Assembly: GCF_023715705.1 (NCBI RefSeq)
Contig: NZ_JAMBOS010000002.1
Span: forward strand, 186,001 to 250,000
DNA from: Halalkalibacter oceani
GTDB taxonomy: Bacteria; Bacillota; Bacilli; Bacillales; Bacillaceae_D
Direction of reading: 5' to 3'
Length of the DNA: 64,000 nt
Numbering within the stretch: the first letter of the stretch is position 1; each line of letters opens with the position of its first letter. The notes beneath the pieces were generated by a model. It was not told the DNA's origin. It worked only from the letters and a program-made list of their open reading frames with translations, and did not search any database. Made by a program: the position numbers and the translations under genes. Shown in pieces: positions 25,019-34,530 of the stretch.

Positions 25019-25058
25019 TTCCAAGCTGATGTCGTGGGTTCGATTCCCATCACCCGCT
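24988..25058 (+). tRNA. tRNA-Gly (anticodon UCC)
   Basis: The 71-base gene folds as a normal cloverleaf: acceptor GCGGGTG with CACCCGC, D arm GTTTAGTGGTAAAAC, anticodon loop CTTCCAA and T arm GTGGGTTCGATTCCCAT. The CCA end is not encoded. Confidence 0.97.
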
Positions 25059-25063
25059 TTTTG

Positions 25064-25140
<77 letters not shown>

Positions 25141-25171
25141 TTTGATTATTACATAAATGAAAAAATAGATT

Positions 25172-25229
25172 AGCCTTCTTTCTATCGAAAAGATACCGTC
25201 TTTTGTCAAATAGGATAGAAGGCTTTTTT
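25172..25229 (+). terminator. Terminator of the tRNA operon
   Basis: AGCCTTCTTTCTATC at 25172 onward pairs with GGATAGAAGGCT, followed by six T residues at 25224-25229. Confidence 0.9.
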
Positions 25230-25261
25230 GCTATTGAAAAAAAGAGGGAGGAGGTGAAAGG

Positions 25262-26086
25262 GTGAAGGTTTCCTATGAAAGGCTTGCCGATCGCTTCGTT
25301 CAAGTGCCGCTTGCGCTTGATGGGGTTTATCGCACCCGCCTGGATGCCAATCAGGTTTACCGGGGGCATAGCAGGAGTCCAACCCGCCATTGTGCGTTGA
25401 TTATTGCCCTGCAAGGGAGAGCAACGTTTACCTTCAACAGCACGGATCATTATGAGTTATTCCCTGGCAAAGCGCTGCTTGGCGGTTATCGGATGCAGCT
25501 TGACATAGAAGTCGGGAATGCCGGCTTTGAATATTGTTTGATTCACTATTTGCCGCGAAACCTTAAGCAGAGTGGGATCGAGCCGTTGATCGAAGTTAAT
25601 GAATTGTGCTGTCCGCTAGAGCCTCCCCTTATGCAGAAAATCGAGCGGCTGCAAACGGTGACCTCCGCGGCAAACAGCATGAGCAGCTTCGCAAAACAGA
25701 CCGTTTTTTACGAGCTGGTAAATGATATTTTACAAGCGGAGCGTCAAAGTCAAAATCGGGACAGTCATACGTTTATTGAGGAAACGATCACCTATATTCA
25801 TGCGAATTATGCGAGCCCGCTAACGCTCTCCTTGTTGGCCGGCCGCTATGATATGAAGCCGAAGTACTTTTCTTATCTTTTTCAAAAATTTGCAGGGGCG
25901 GGGCCGATTGACTATCTTATACAGTATCGGATGAACAAAGCGTACGAGCTGTTGATGACAGGGCAATTTACGATTAAGAATGTTGCCCAAAGTGTAGGGT
26001 ATGCTGATGCTTATTATTTCAGCAGGCTGTTCAAAAAATACAAAGGCGTCTCTCCGAGCAGGCTTTCCGGACAGGAGACGAAATAA
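25262..26086 (+). CDS. AraC family transcription regulator, probably iron-siderophore linked
   Basis: This 274-residue protein has an N-terminal cupin-like effector domain and a C-terminal pair of AraC helix-turn-helices (about residues 172-270: YIHANYASPLTLSLLAGRYD, then VAQSVGYADAYYFSRLFKKY). GTG 25262 follows GGGAGGAGGTGAAAGG. The next gene is a Fur-controlled siderophore-binding lipoprotein, and the pairing recalls Btr (YbbB) of B. subtilis, which activates siderophore uptake genes. The role in iron uptake is inferred from context; the effector-binding domain is not fused to the receptor here. Confidence 0.82.
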   Translation: MKVSYERLADRFVQVPLALDGVYRTRLDANQVYRGHSRSPTRHCALIIALQGRATFTFNSTDHYELFPGKALLGGYRMQLDIEVGNAGFEYCLIHYLPRNLKQSGIEPLIEVNELCCPLEPPLMQKIERLQTVTSAANSMSSFAKQTVFYELVNDILQAERQSQNRDSHTFIEETITYIHANYASPLTLSLLAGRYDMKPKYFSYLFQKFAGAGPIDYLIQYRMNKAYELLMTGQFTIKNVAQSVGYADAYYFSRLFKKYKGVSPSRLSGQETK

Positions 26087-26149
26087 TCCATCGTCGATTC
26101 GGGAAACTCTCTATTTTCAGCGCAGACGAACGCTGTTATCATTTCTATT

Positions 26150-26168
26150 GATAATGATAATTGTTATC
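26150..26168 (+). promoter_or_regulatory. Fur box
   Basis: GATAATGATAATTGTTATC matches 17 of 19 positions of the classical Fur box GATAATGATAATCATTATC. It lies 33 bases before the start of the lipoprotein gene, so repression by Fur under iron-replete conditions is expected. Confidence 0.88.
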
Positions 26169-26200
26169 GTTGAGAAACGGGAAAAGAGGGAGTTTTGAAC

Positions 26201-27217
26201 ATGTCAGTTATATCATCCAACATACCGAAGCTTGCCGTGCTCATTCTGCTCATCCTGCTAAGTTGCGCCTGCTCAAGTGAGGAGCCGCAGGACGGGCAGA
26301 CGGCTGAGCCAGTTGCAGAAGAAGAGGAACGCAACGAAGCGGCTCAGACAGAGGACGGTTTTCCGCGGATTGTTGAAGCGGCCAACGGTCAAATGACGAT
26401 AGAAGAAAAACCGCAACGAGTCGCGGTCATTCATTGGGGGTTTGCTGATTCCCTCTTATTATTTGATGTGCCGGCTGCAGCGCTGGCATTACCGTTTACT
26501 GAGAAGCGCTCGGTCCTGCATACAGACAGCTATCAGCCTTATGTCAGCAAATTTGAGGAGCTTGTGATTGTCGGGGAGAACGAGCAGGTGAACATGGAAG
26601 CCTTGCTTGCTTTTGAGCCGGATCTCATCATTGCCGGCAGTGAGATTAATCAGCAGGTTGATCTTGATCACTTGAAGCAAATTGCTCCGACCTATGTTGT
26701 TGATGAACAAAAGTATGTCGTATGGGAGGACTGGCCGGCGCTCGTGACGCTGTTCGGTGAGATTTTAGGTGAGGAAGAACAAGCAAGCCGCTTCCTGGCA
26801 GATTTTCACGAAAAGGCTGGAGCGGCGAAGGAAAAGCTGGCTGATCTGAGCGAGGATGTGCTGTTTGTTCAAGTAAGAGAGGATGTTCTTTGGGTTCAGG
26901 GGACCAATCATCTGTCGCTTTATTACGATACGCTGCAATTGACATCGCCTGATTTTGAAATAATGAAAGAGGGAGGACAGCTTTCTCTTGAAGGGTTGAG
27001 TGAATTGGACCCGTCTCACTTATTTTTAGGATGCTTCAATATCGTTGATCCAAGCATGAAAGCACTGACAGATGAGTGGGAGGACAGCGCGGTTTGGCAA
27101 GGATTGAAGGCCGTTCAAAATGGACAGGTTTATCCAATTAATGGCGAGCTTGCGCTTGGCTATGGTCCAATCGGACAATCTTATGGAATTGATGAAGTGA
27201 TAAAAGCATTGGAGTAG
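26201..27217 (+). CDS. Iron-siderophore ABC transporter substrate-binding lipoprotein
   Basis: The 338-residue protein has an N-terminal lipoprotein signal (LAVLILLILLSCACSS), an acidic linker, and a two-lobed periplasmic-binding fold of the FecB/FeuA class: RVAVIHWGFADSLLLFDVP, then FEPDLIIAGSEI and DELVIVGEN-type strands, ending GPIGQSYGIDEVIKALE. It should deliver an iron-siderophore to a permease. No permease or ATPase gene is adjacent, so it works with one encoded elsewhere. ATG 26201 is preferred over TTG 26195 because GAGGGAG is correctly spaced for it. Confidence 0.88.
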   Translation: MSVISSNIPKLAVLILLILLSCACSSEEPQDGQTAEPVAEEEERNEAAQTEDGFPRIVEAANGQMTIEEKPQRVAVIHWGFADSLLLFDVPAAALALPFTEKRSVLHTDSYQPYVSKFEELVIVGENEQVNMEALLAFEPDLIIAGSEINQQVDLDHLKQIAPTYVVDEQKYVVWEDWPALVTLFGEILGEEEQASRFLADFHEKAGAAKEKLADLSEDVLFVQVREDVLWVQGTNHLSLYYDTLQLTSPDFEIMKEGGQLSLEGLSELDPSHLFLGCFNIVDPSMKALTDEWEDSAVWQGLKAVQNGQVYPINGELALGYGPIGQSYGIDEVIKALE

Positions 27218-27236
27218 ATAAAGAACATAGGCAGCA

Positions 27237-27279
27237 AAAAACGTCTCTTCCCGGAGTAAGATCAGGAAGAGACGTTTTT
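27237..27279. terminator. Terminator after the siderophore lipoprotein
   Basis: AAACGTCTCTTCC pairs with GGAAGAGACGTTTTT. The flanking A and T runs allow it to serve both converging genes; the stop codon of the reverse gene lies inside it. Confidence 0.9.
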
Positions 27280-27666
27280 GATTGGTTCCGGCGCAGCTTG
27301 TAAAAGGATGTTCACATAACGGTTCTCATCCTGAAGCAATTTCTCTGCATCAAAAAAGACAACCTCCCAGCCTTTTTTCCTTAGTTGGCGGCTGATCCGT
27401 GACTGATTGTTGCCAGGGTCCGTTTCGATGAAGGCAAGCTTGAATGGAACTAAGGCCAGCGTAATCAGAATACCTTGAACATAATAGTTCGGAGTCGGAT
27501 AATAGAGCCTTGCCCGCAATTGCTGATAAAGCTTTTTTTCCGCTTCGGTTTTGCAGCGGTCCGAAAGATCTTTCACGATGACGAGTGATGCTTTTGAGCG
27601 CTGACGAATGTGGATATAAGGAAATTTGGCGGACCGTCTTAACGTCCGTTTCAGGAATTTGATCAT
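27262..27666 (-). CDS. Unrecognised 134-residue protein, possibly nuclease-like fold
   Basis: ATG 27666 (reverse strand) is preceded by AGAGGGGTGAT at good spacing, so this is likely a real gene. The basic N-terminus (MIKFLKRTLRRSAKF) is followed by a region whose pattern, KLAFIETD then a basic helix NQSRISRQLRKKGW and the strand EVVFFDAEKLLQD, recalls DUF559/Vsr-like PD-(D/E)XK domains. Some catalytic positions look degenerate, and this likeness is my inference only. It converges on the siderophore gene. Function unknown. Confidence 0.6.
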   Translation of the reverse strand: MIKFLKRTLRRSAKFPYIHIRQRSKASLVIVKDLSDRCKTEAEKKLYQQLRARLYYPTPNYYVQGILITLALVPFKLAFIETDPGNNQSRISRQLRKKGWEVVFFDAEKLLQDENRYVNILLQAAPEPIKNVSS

Positions 27667-27879
27667 TGCTTATCACCCCTCTATAGGATGTCCCAGCTTT
27701 TGTCATTCTATGCTAAAAAATAGCAGGCGGGAATCGGATTAGGACGGCTAAAAACAACGGGGGCAAACGAAAAGATAGAGGCCCGAAACTTTTTTTATGT
27801 CGAAAAATCTGACGTCAGAACAGGCAATGACGGGAATGTAAGCGCATACATAAGTGCTGACAAATCAAAATAGTCAAAT

Positions 27880-27894
27880 TATTTTCTGAAAAAG
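27880..27894 (+). promoter_or_regulatory. CodY box before ilvE
   Basis: TATTTTCTGAAAAAG agrees with the CodY motif AATTTTCWGAAAATT at 12 of 15 positions and ends three bases before the -35 box. CodY repression with GTP and branched-chain amino acids is the expected control. Confidence 0.7.
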
Positions 27895-27897
27895 TGG

Positions 27898-27926
27898 TTG
27901 ACCATGCCCCTGAATCAGCGTATTAT
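27898..27926 (+). promoter_or_regulatory. SigA promoter of the ilv-leu operon
   Basis: TTGACC at 27898-27903 and TATTAT at 27921-27926 are exactly 17 bases apart. Confidence 0.85.
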
Positions 27927-28027
27927 AAACCTCAAACAACAACTATTGTTATAAACAAATGTCCGCTCAAGAGAGATATTTCATATGCCGAACATCTCGC
28001 GTTTTACACAGACTAGAAGTGGCATGA

Positions 28028-28945
28028 ATGATGAGGAGAGTGAGCGTCATAGCTGAACAGTGGATCTATTTAAATGGAGAGTTCGTAGAGAAGGAAGATG
28101 CAAAGATTTCGGTTTATGACCACGGTTTTTTATATGGGGATGGCGTATTCGAAGGAATTCGCGTGTATGAGGGGAATGTATTCAGATTAAAGGAGCATCT
28201 TGACCGCCTTTATGATTCCGCAAAATCGATCATGCTTGAGATTCCTCAGACAAAAGAGGAAATGACAGGTGTTTTAATTGAGACGCTGCGAAAGAACGAA
28301 TTGCAAAATGCGTACATTCGCCTTGTTGTCTCACGTGGAGTCGGGAACCTGGGTCTTGATCCATCATCCTGTTCAAATCCGCAAGTGATTGTAATCGCTG
28401 AAGAACTTGCTCTGTTTCCAAAGGAACTGTATGAAAGTGGCCTGGAAATCATTACGGTTGCAACACGACGGAATCGGCCGGATGTTCTTAGTCCTAAAGT
28501 TAAATCTCTGAATTATTTGAATAACATTCTGGTGAAGATTGAAGCCAGTCTCGCGGGAGTCAGTGAAGCGCTGATGCTCAACGATCAAGGCTACGTTGCC
28601 GAAGGTTCAGCGGACAACGTTTTTATCTTAAAAGGGAACACGCTGTCCACACCTCCGGGCTATGTCGGTGCCCTTGAGGGGATCACCCGGAACGCGATTA
28701 TTGAAATCGCTACGGAGCTTGGTTACACCGTGAAGCAGGAACCATTCACGCGACATGATGTTTATACAGCTGATGAAGTCTTTTTAACAGGAACGGCAGC
28801 TGAAGTGATTGCGGTCGTAAAGGTTGATGGCCGCCAAATCGGCGATGGTTACCCAGGAAAAGAAACGAACCGGCTTCTTGAAGCTTTCAGAACGAGAGTG
28901 ATTGAAGACGGTGAGAAAGTATACCCGGAAGTAGAAATCCGTTAA
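28028..28945 (+). CDS. ilvE: Branched-chain amino acid aminotransferase
   Basis: This fold-type IV PLP enzyme transfers the last amino group to valine, leucine and isoleucine. Seen are ISVYDHGFLYGDGVFEGIRVY, YIRLVVSRGVGNLGLDP, the PLP lysine region SPKVKSLNYLNNILVK and GYVAEGSADNVFI with its glutamate. It is the roughly 300-residue type, not the longer YwaA/YbgE type of B. subtilis. The start is uncertain: family members begin M-x-EQWIYLNG, and the codon there (28049) is ATA, ten bases after GAGGAG; the frame's ATGs at 28028 and 28031 and GTG 28040 have poor ribosome sites. The coordinate given is the outermost option. Confidence 0.93.
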   Translation: MMRRVSVIAEQWIYLNGEFVEKEDAKISVYDHGFLYGDGVFEGIRVYEGNVFRLKEHLDRLYDSAKSIMLEIPQTKEEMTGVLIETLRKNELQNAYIRLVVSRGVGNLGLDPSSCSNPQVIVIAEELALFPKELYESGLEIITVATRRNRPDVLSPKVKSLNYLNNILVKIEASLAGVSEALMLNDQGYVAEGSADNVFILKGNTLSTPPGYVGALEGITRNAIIEIATELGYTVKQEPFTRHDVYTADEVFLTGTAAEVIAVVKVDGRQIGDGYPGKETNRLLEAFRTRVIEDGEKVYPEVEIR

Positions 28946-28984
28946 TAGAAACAGCGAGAAGCGTTGAAGTTGGGAGAGAGTTGT

Positions 28985-30652
28985 ATGAGAAGTAATATGA
29001 TAAAAAAAGGAATTGACCGCGCACCTCATCGAAGTCTTCTACGCGCTGCGGGTGTTAAAGAAGACGAAATGGATAAACCGTTTATCGGGGTCTGTAATTC
29101 GTACATCGATATTATTCCCGGCCATATGCATCTGAATAAATTTGCGGAAGTAGCGAAGGAAGCTATTCGCGAAGCCGGCGGTATTCCGTTTGAATTTAAT
29201 ACAATCGGAGTCGATGACGGGATTGCGATGGGACATATCGGTATGCGCTATTCCCTTCCGAGCCGGGAAATTATCTGTGACGCGGCGGAAACGGTGATTA
29301 ATGCTCACTGGTTTGACGGAGTATTTTACATTCCGAACTGTGACAAGATCACACCTGGAATGCTGATGGCATCAGTTCGTACCAATGTCCCTTCTGTCTT
29401 CGTATCAGGAGGACCGATGGAAGCGGGAAGGACGAAAGATGGTCAAAGTCTTTCACTCGTATCTGTCTTTGAAGGAGTGGGCGCTGTTTCGTCAGGAAAA
29501 ATGACAAGGGAAGAGCTGCTTGAAATCGAACAATCAGCCTGTCCAACCTGTGGCTCCTGTTCGGGAATGTTCACCGCTAATTCGATGAACTCGTTGATGG
29601 AAATGCTTGGTTTGGCATTGCCGGGTAACGGCACGATTGTCGCGACTTCTGAAGACCGTCACCAGCTCATTAAGGATGCAGCGAAGCACTTGATGAACCT
29701 GATTAAGAATGATATTAAACCACGCGATATCGTCACAAAAGAAACAATTGACGATGCTTTCGCTCTTGATATGGCGATGGGCGGTTCGACAAACACTGTT
29801 CTTCATACATTGGCAATTGCCAACGAAGCAGAAATTGACTATGATTTACAGCGCATTAACCAGGTAGCGGAGCGTGTACCATATTTATGTAAAATCAGTC
29901 CGGCATCGGATTATTCGATGGATGATGTTCACAAAGCGGGTGGCGTAAGTGCCATTATTAAAGAGCTCTGTGAGATCGAAGGAGCGATTCACCGTGATCG
30001 CATTACGATTACCGGAAAAAGTTTGTATGAAAACGTCAAAGATGCAGAGATTACTAACGATGACGTCATTCGTCGGAAAGATAATCCATACAGCCCGGTC
30101 GGCGGCCTATCGATTCTATATGGAAACATTGCCCCGGACGGCGCGGTAATCAAGGTTGGAGCCGTTGACCCTTCCATTAAGGTGTTTGAAGGAGAAGCGA
30201 TTGTCTTTAACTCACAGGATGAGGCGCAGCAAGGAATCAATGACGGTACTGTCCGTGCCGGCCACGTCGTCGTCATTCGCTATGAAGGACCGAAGGGTGG
30301 TCCGGGGATGCCTGAAATGCTTGCTCCAACGTCAGCGATCACAGGTCGCGGCTTAGGAACAAAGGTCGCACTGATCACAGATGGCCGTTTCTCAGGAGCT
30401 TCCAGAGGAATTTCCATTGGACACATTTCACCTGAAGCGGCTGAAGGCGGACCGATTGCTTTTGTGGAAAATGGCGATAAGATTCGCATTGACCTGACAA
30501 ACCGCACAATTGAGTGGCTTGTCTCAGAGGAAGAACATGCGAAGCGTAAAGAAGGATGGGTAGAGCCTGAGCCAAAAGTTAAGAAAGGCTACTTGGCCCG
30601 CTATTCAAAATTAGTAACATCGGCTAATACCGGCGGAATTATGAAAATCTAA
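28985..30652 (+). CDS. ilvD: Dihydroxy-acid dehydratase
   Basis: The 555-residue iron-sulfur enzyme dehydrates dihydroxyacids to the 2-keto acids of valine and isoleucine. Cluster and active-site segments [46 protein letters not shown] and [19 protein letters not shown] are intact. ATG 28985 is chosen, seven bases after GGGAGAG. It lies between ilvE and the T-box leader of ilvB and shares the upstream CodY-controlled promoter. Confidence 0.96.
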   Translation: MRSNMIKKGIDRAPHRSLLRAAGVKEDEMDKPFIGVCNSYIDIIPGHMHLNKFAEVAKEAIREAGGIPFEFNTIGVDDGIAMGHIGMRYSLPSREIICDAAETVINAHWFDGVFYIPNCDKITPGMLMASVRTNVPSVFVSGGPMEAGRTKDGQSLSLVSVFEGVGAVSSGKMTREELLEIEQSACPTCGSCSGMFTANSMNSLMEMLGLALPGNGTIVATSEDRHQLIKDAAKHLMNLIKNDIKPRDIVTKETIDDAFALDMAMGGSTNTVLHTLAIANEAEIDYDLQRINQVAERVPYLCKISPASDYSMDDVHKAGGVSAIIKELCEIEGAIHRDRITITGKSLYENVKDAEITNDDVIRRKDNPYSPVGGLSILYGNIAPDGAVIKVGAVDPSIKVFEGEAIVFNSQDEAQQGINDGTVRAGHVVVIRYEGPKGGPGMPEMLAPTSAITGRGLGTKVALITDGRFSGASRGISIGHISPEAAEGGPIAFVENGDKIRIDLTNRTIEWLVSEEEHAKRKEGWVEPEPKVKKGYLARYSKLVTSANTGGIMKI

Positions 30653-30660
30653 TAGCTTGA

Positions 30661-30952
30661 AAACGAAGATGAGGAAAAGTAATCATTACGATGACTTCAA
30701 CAGAGAGCCGCGGTTGCTGAGATGCGGTGAGGTCAGTAATGATGAAGCTCGCCTCTGAGTACTAGCCTGAACGGTTTCTATTAGGGTTAGTCGAGTGTTC
30801 ACAGCACTCGTTACCAAAATGTGATAAGTCGTTGAACTTATCCGTAAGATTGAATTGATGTTTAATTCAATGAATAAGGGTGGTACCGTGGAAAGGAAAC
30901 CTTTTCACCCCTTAAGCCAGAGATGGCTTTCTATGGGGTGGAAAGGTTTTTT
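30661..30952 (+). promoter_or_regulatory. T-box leader of ilvB, leucine specifier CTC
   Basis: The leader has the AG bulge and distal loop motifs in stem I (AGAGCCGCGGTTGCTGAGAT), a specifier CTC at 30748-30750 inside GAAGCTCGCC, the T-box TGGTACCGTG at 30881-30890, and a terminator: CCTTTTCACCCC (30900-30911) with GGGGTGGAAAGG (30935-30946) followed by six T. The valS T-box in this window has GAAGGTCGCC at the same place, which supports the specifier frame. Uncharged tRNA-Leu should allow read-through. Confidence 0.92.
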
Positions 30953-31004
30953 GTTTTGGACAGTGTGGAGAGAAAGTTATGATTATGTAAGGAGGCACGA
31001 GGAG

Positions 31005-32729
31005 ATGAGTATGAAAGTAAAGAAGAAAGAACAGCAGGCAAATGAATCAATTAAAGAATTGTCAGGTTCAGGCATGTTAATTGAAGCACTTGCAAGGGAA
31101 AACGTCGATGTCATTTTTGGTTACCCTGGTGGCGCGATTCTTCCAACCTATGATGAAATCTATAAAACGGGAATCCGCCATATTCTCGCAAGACATGAGC
31201 AAGGCGCAATTCATGCCGCAGAGGGCTATGCCAGAGTATCTGGAAAGCCAGGGGTTTGTATTGTGACGTCTGGTCCGGGGGCTACGAATGTTGTTACCGG
31301 AATTGCAGATGCAATGATTGACTCTCTCCCTCTAGTTGTCATAACGGGCCAAGTAGCAACTTCTGTGATTGGAACAGATGCGTTCCAGGAAGCGGATATG
31401 ATTGGAATTACAATGCCAATTACAAAGCATAACTATCAGGTCCGCTCGATTGAAGAGCTGCCACGCATTATTAAAGAGGCTTTCCATATCGCGACGACAG
31501 GCCGCCCGGGTCCGGTTTTGATTGATTTGCCAAAGGATGTCTCTCAGGCAAGCGGATTGTTTGACTATGACCAGGAGGTCGTCCTTCCTGGCTACCAGCC
31601 GACAATCGTTCCAAACCGTCTGCAAATCCGCAAGGTGGTGGAGGCGGTAGCCGAGTCGAAAAAGCCGGTAATCCTTGCCGGAGCCGGTGTGCTTCACGGC
31701 AAAGCGGCTAATGAACTGCAAAGCTTTGCGGAAACGTATCAAATTCCGGTAGTTCATACATTGCTTGGCTTGGGCGGGTTTCCTGGCAACCATGAGCTGT
31801 TTTTCGGAATGGCGGGAATGCATGGTACTTACACCGCCAATATGGCGATTCATGAAGCTGATTTGCTGATCAGCATCGGAGCGCGCTTTGATGACCGTTT
31901 AACCGGGAACCTTGACTATTTTGCTCCTGAAGCGCGTGTCGTCCATATCGATATTGATCCGGCGGAGATCGGGAAAAATATCGAAACCGAAATTCCGGTA
32001 GTTGGCGATGCGAAGCAGGCATTGCAAATGCTGCTTGAAGAGAAGGCTGAACCGGCTGACACAAGCGAATGGCGCGGTCATCTTCAGAAAATGCAGCAGG
32101 AATATCCACTCTGGTATAAAGAGGATGGCGAGACGATCAAGCCACAGCAGCTTCTGGAAATGCTTCATGACGCCACAAAAGGCGAGGCGATTATTACGAC
32201 TGATGTTGGTCAGCATCAAATGTGGTCAGCGCAATTTTATCAGTTTAATAAGCCGAACCGCTGGGTGACGTCCGGCGGGCTTGGGACGATGGGCTTTGGT
32301 TTTCCGGCGGCGATCGGCGCCCAGTTTGCCGAGCCGGAATCGACCGTTATTGCTGTAACCGGCGATGCCGGCTTCCAAATGACAGCCCAAGAGCTTTCGA
32401 TTCTTCAGGAGCTGAACTTGCCGGTTAAGGTGGTCATCGTCAATAACGCCTCACTCGGCATGGTTAGACAATGGCAACAGCTTTTCCACGGTGAGCGCTA
32501 TTCAAATTCACTTTTCCCAATTCAGCCTGATTTCGTCAAGCTGGCAAGCGCTTATGACATTAAAGGAATTAGAGTCGATGCGAAATCCGACTTGGCAGCG
32601 GCGTTGAATGAAATGCTTGCTCATCCGGGACCGGTGCTAATGGACATTCGTGTCGCCAAGGATGAAAACGTCTATCCGATGATTCCTCCAGGAAAGGGTC
32701 ATCATCAAATGGAGGGGGTTAAGCCATGA
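31005..32729 (+). CDS. ilvB: Acetolactate synthase large subunit
   Basis: This 574-residue thiamine diphosphate enzyme makes acetolactate and acetohydroxybutyrate. The activating glutamate is in [18 protein letters not shown], the FAD-linked middle domain follows, and the ThDP-Mg motif is [20 protein letters not shown] with [19 protein letters not shown] 31005 follows GGAGGCACGAGG and gives the B. subtilis length. The frame continues upstream into the T-box, which is not coding. It overlaps ilvN by four bases. Confidence 0.96.
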   Translation: MSMKVKKKEQQANESIKELSGSGMLIEALARENVDVIFGYPGGAILPTYDEIYKTGIRHILARHEQGAIHAAEGYARVSGKPGVCIVTSGPGATNVVTGIADAMIDSLPLVVITGQVATSVIGTDAFQEADMIGITMPITKHNYQVRSIEELPRIIKEAFHIATTGRPGPVLIDLPKDVSQASGLFDYDQEVVLPGYQPTIVPNRLQIRKVVEAVAESKKPVILAGAGVLHGKAANELQSFAETYQIPVVHTLLGLGGFPGNHELFFGMAGMHGTYTANMAIHEADLLISIGARFDDRLTGNLDYFAPEARVVHIDIDPAEIGKNIETEIPVVGDAKQALQMLLEEKAEPADTSEWRGHLQKMQQEYPLWYKEDGETIKPQQLLEMLHDATKGEAIITTDVGQHQMWSAQFYQFNKPNRWVTSGGLGTMGFGFPAAIGAQFAEPESTVIAVTGDAGFQMTAQELSILQELNLPVKVVIVNNASLGMVRQWQQLFHGERYSNSLFPIQPDFVKLASAYDIKGIRVDAKSDLAAALNEMLAHPGPVLMDIRVAKDENVYPMIPPGKGHHQMEGVKP

Positions 32730-33247
32730 AACGGACGATAACAGCACTTGTTAACAACACGTCAGGTGTCCTTAACCGCATCACCGGGTTGTTTGCGAGA
32801 CGGCATTTTAACATTGAAAGCATTACCGTCGGAATGACAGAAAACCCGGCGATTTCGAGAATGACATTTGTCGTCCTTGTCGACAGCATGCAAAACATCG
32901 AGCAAGTCATCAAGCAATTGAATAAGCAGGTCGATGTGTTGAAGGTGAAGGACATTACCGATGAATCTATTGTTGCGAGAGAACTGGCCCTTGTTAAGGT
33001 CGTTGTTACTCCGCAGCAACGTGGTGAGGTAGCTGCCCTTGTTAATCCATTTCGGGCCAGTGTCATTGATATTGGCAGAGAAAGCATGACGGTTCAAATT
33101 ACGGGTGATCATCAAAAGGTGGAAGCATTTATTGATTTGCTCCGTCCTTATGGGATTAAAGAACTCGCCCGTACAGGTATTACGGCCTTCAATCGTAGCA
33201 CGAAAAAACCTGTCACCGATCCTTATCGGCTGACCCTTATCAATTAG
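32726..33247 (+). CDS. ilvN: Acetolactate synthase small (regulatory) subunit
   Basis: This 173-residue subunit gives valine feedback control to acetolactate synthase. An N-terminal ACT domain ([29 protein letters not shown]) is followed by a second ACT-like part ([32 protein letters not shown]). The ATGA overlap with ilvB indicates equimolar translation. Confidence 0.95.
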   Translation: MKRTITALVNNTSGVLNRITGLFARRHFNIESITVGMTENPAISRMTFVVLVDSMQNIEQVIKQLNKQVDVLKVKDITDESIVARELALVKVVVTPQQRGEVAALVNPFRASVIDIGRESMTVQITGDHQKVEAFIDLLRPYGIKELARTGITAFNRSTKKPVTDPYRLTLIN

Positions 33248-34321
<1,074 letters not shown>

Positions 34322-34530
34322 TTTTCATTGTCAATACTGGGATAAGGGTTTGTGTGCCGAAAGGAATGTCTTTCCTTTTGGTACGCATCCGTTATAAGAA
34401 AGGGCGCTATGCATTTTTCTTATAAAAATATGTCAGAAAATATGCCGAATTAAGATAAAGCCATTCTATTGGGATGGCTGTTTCCAACTCAATGGAGCCA
34501 AACAAAGCGGAAAGAAAGGAGGAGAACCGA
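34322..34530. other. Intergenic gap where leuA would be expected
   Basis: The stretch holds a hairpin (CCGAAAGGAA with TTTCCTTTTGG, about 34352-34382), an AT-rich inverted repeat ATTTTTCTTATAAAAAT, and a weak CodY-like half (TCAGAAAAT near 34433-34441). No recognisable LeuA residues were found in any frame. Confidence 0.6.
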
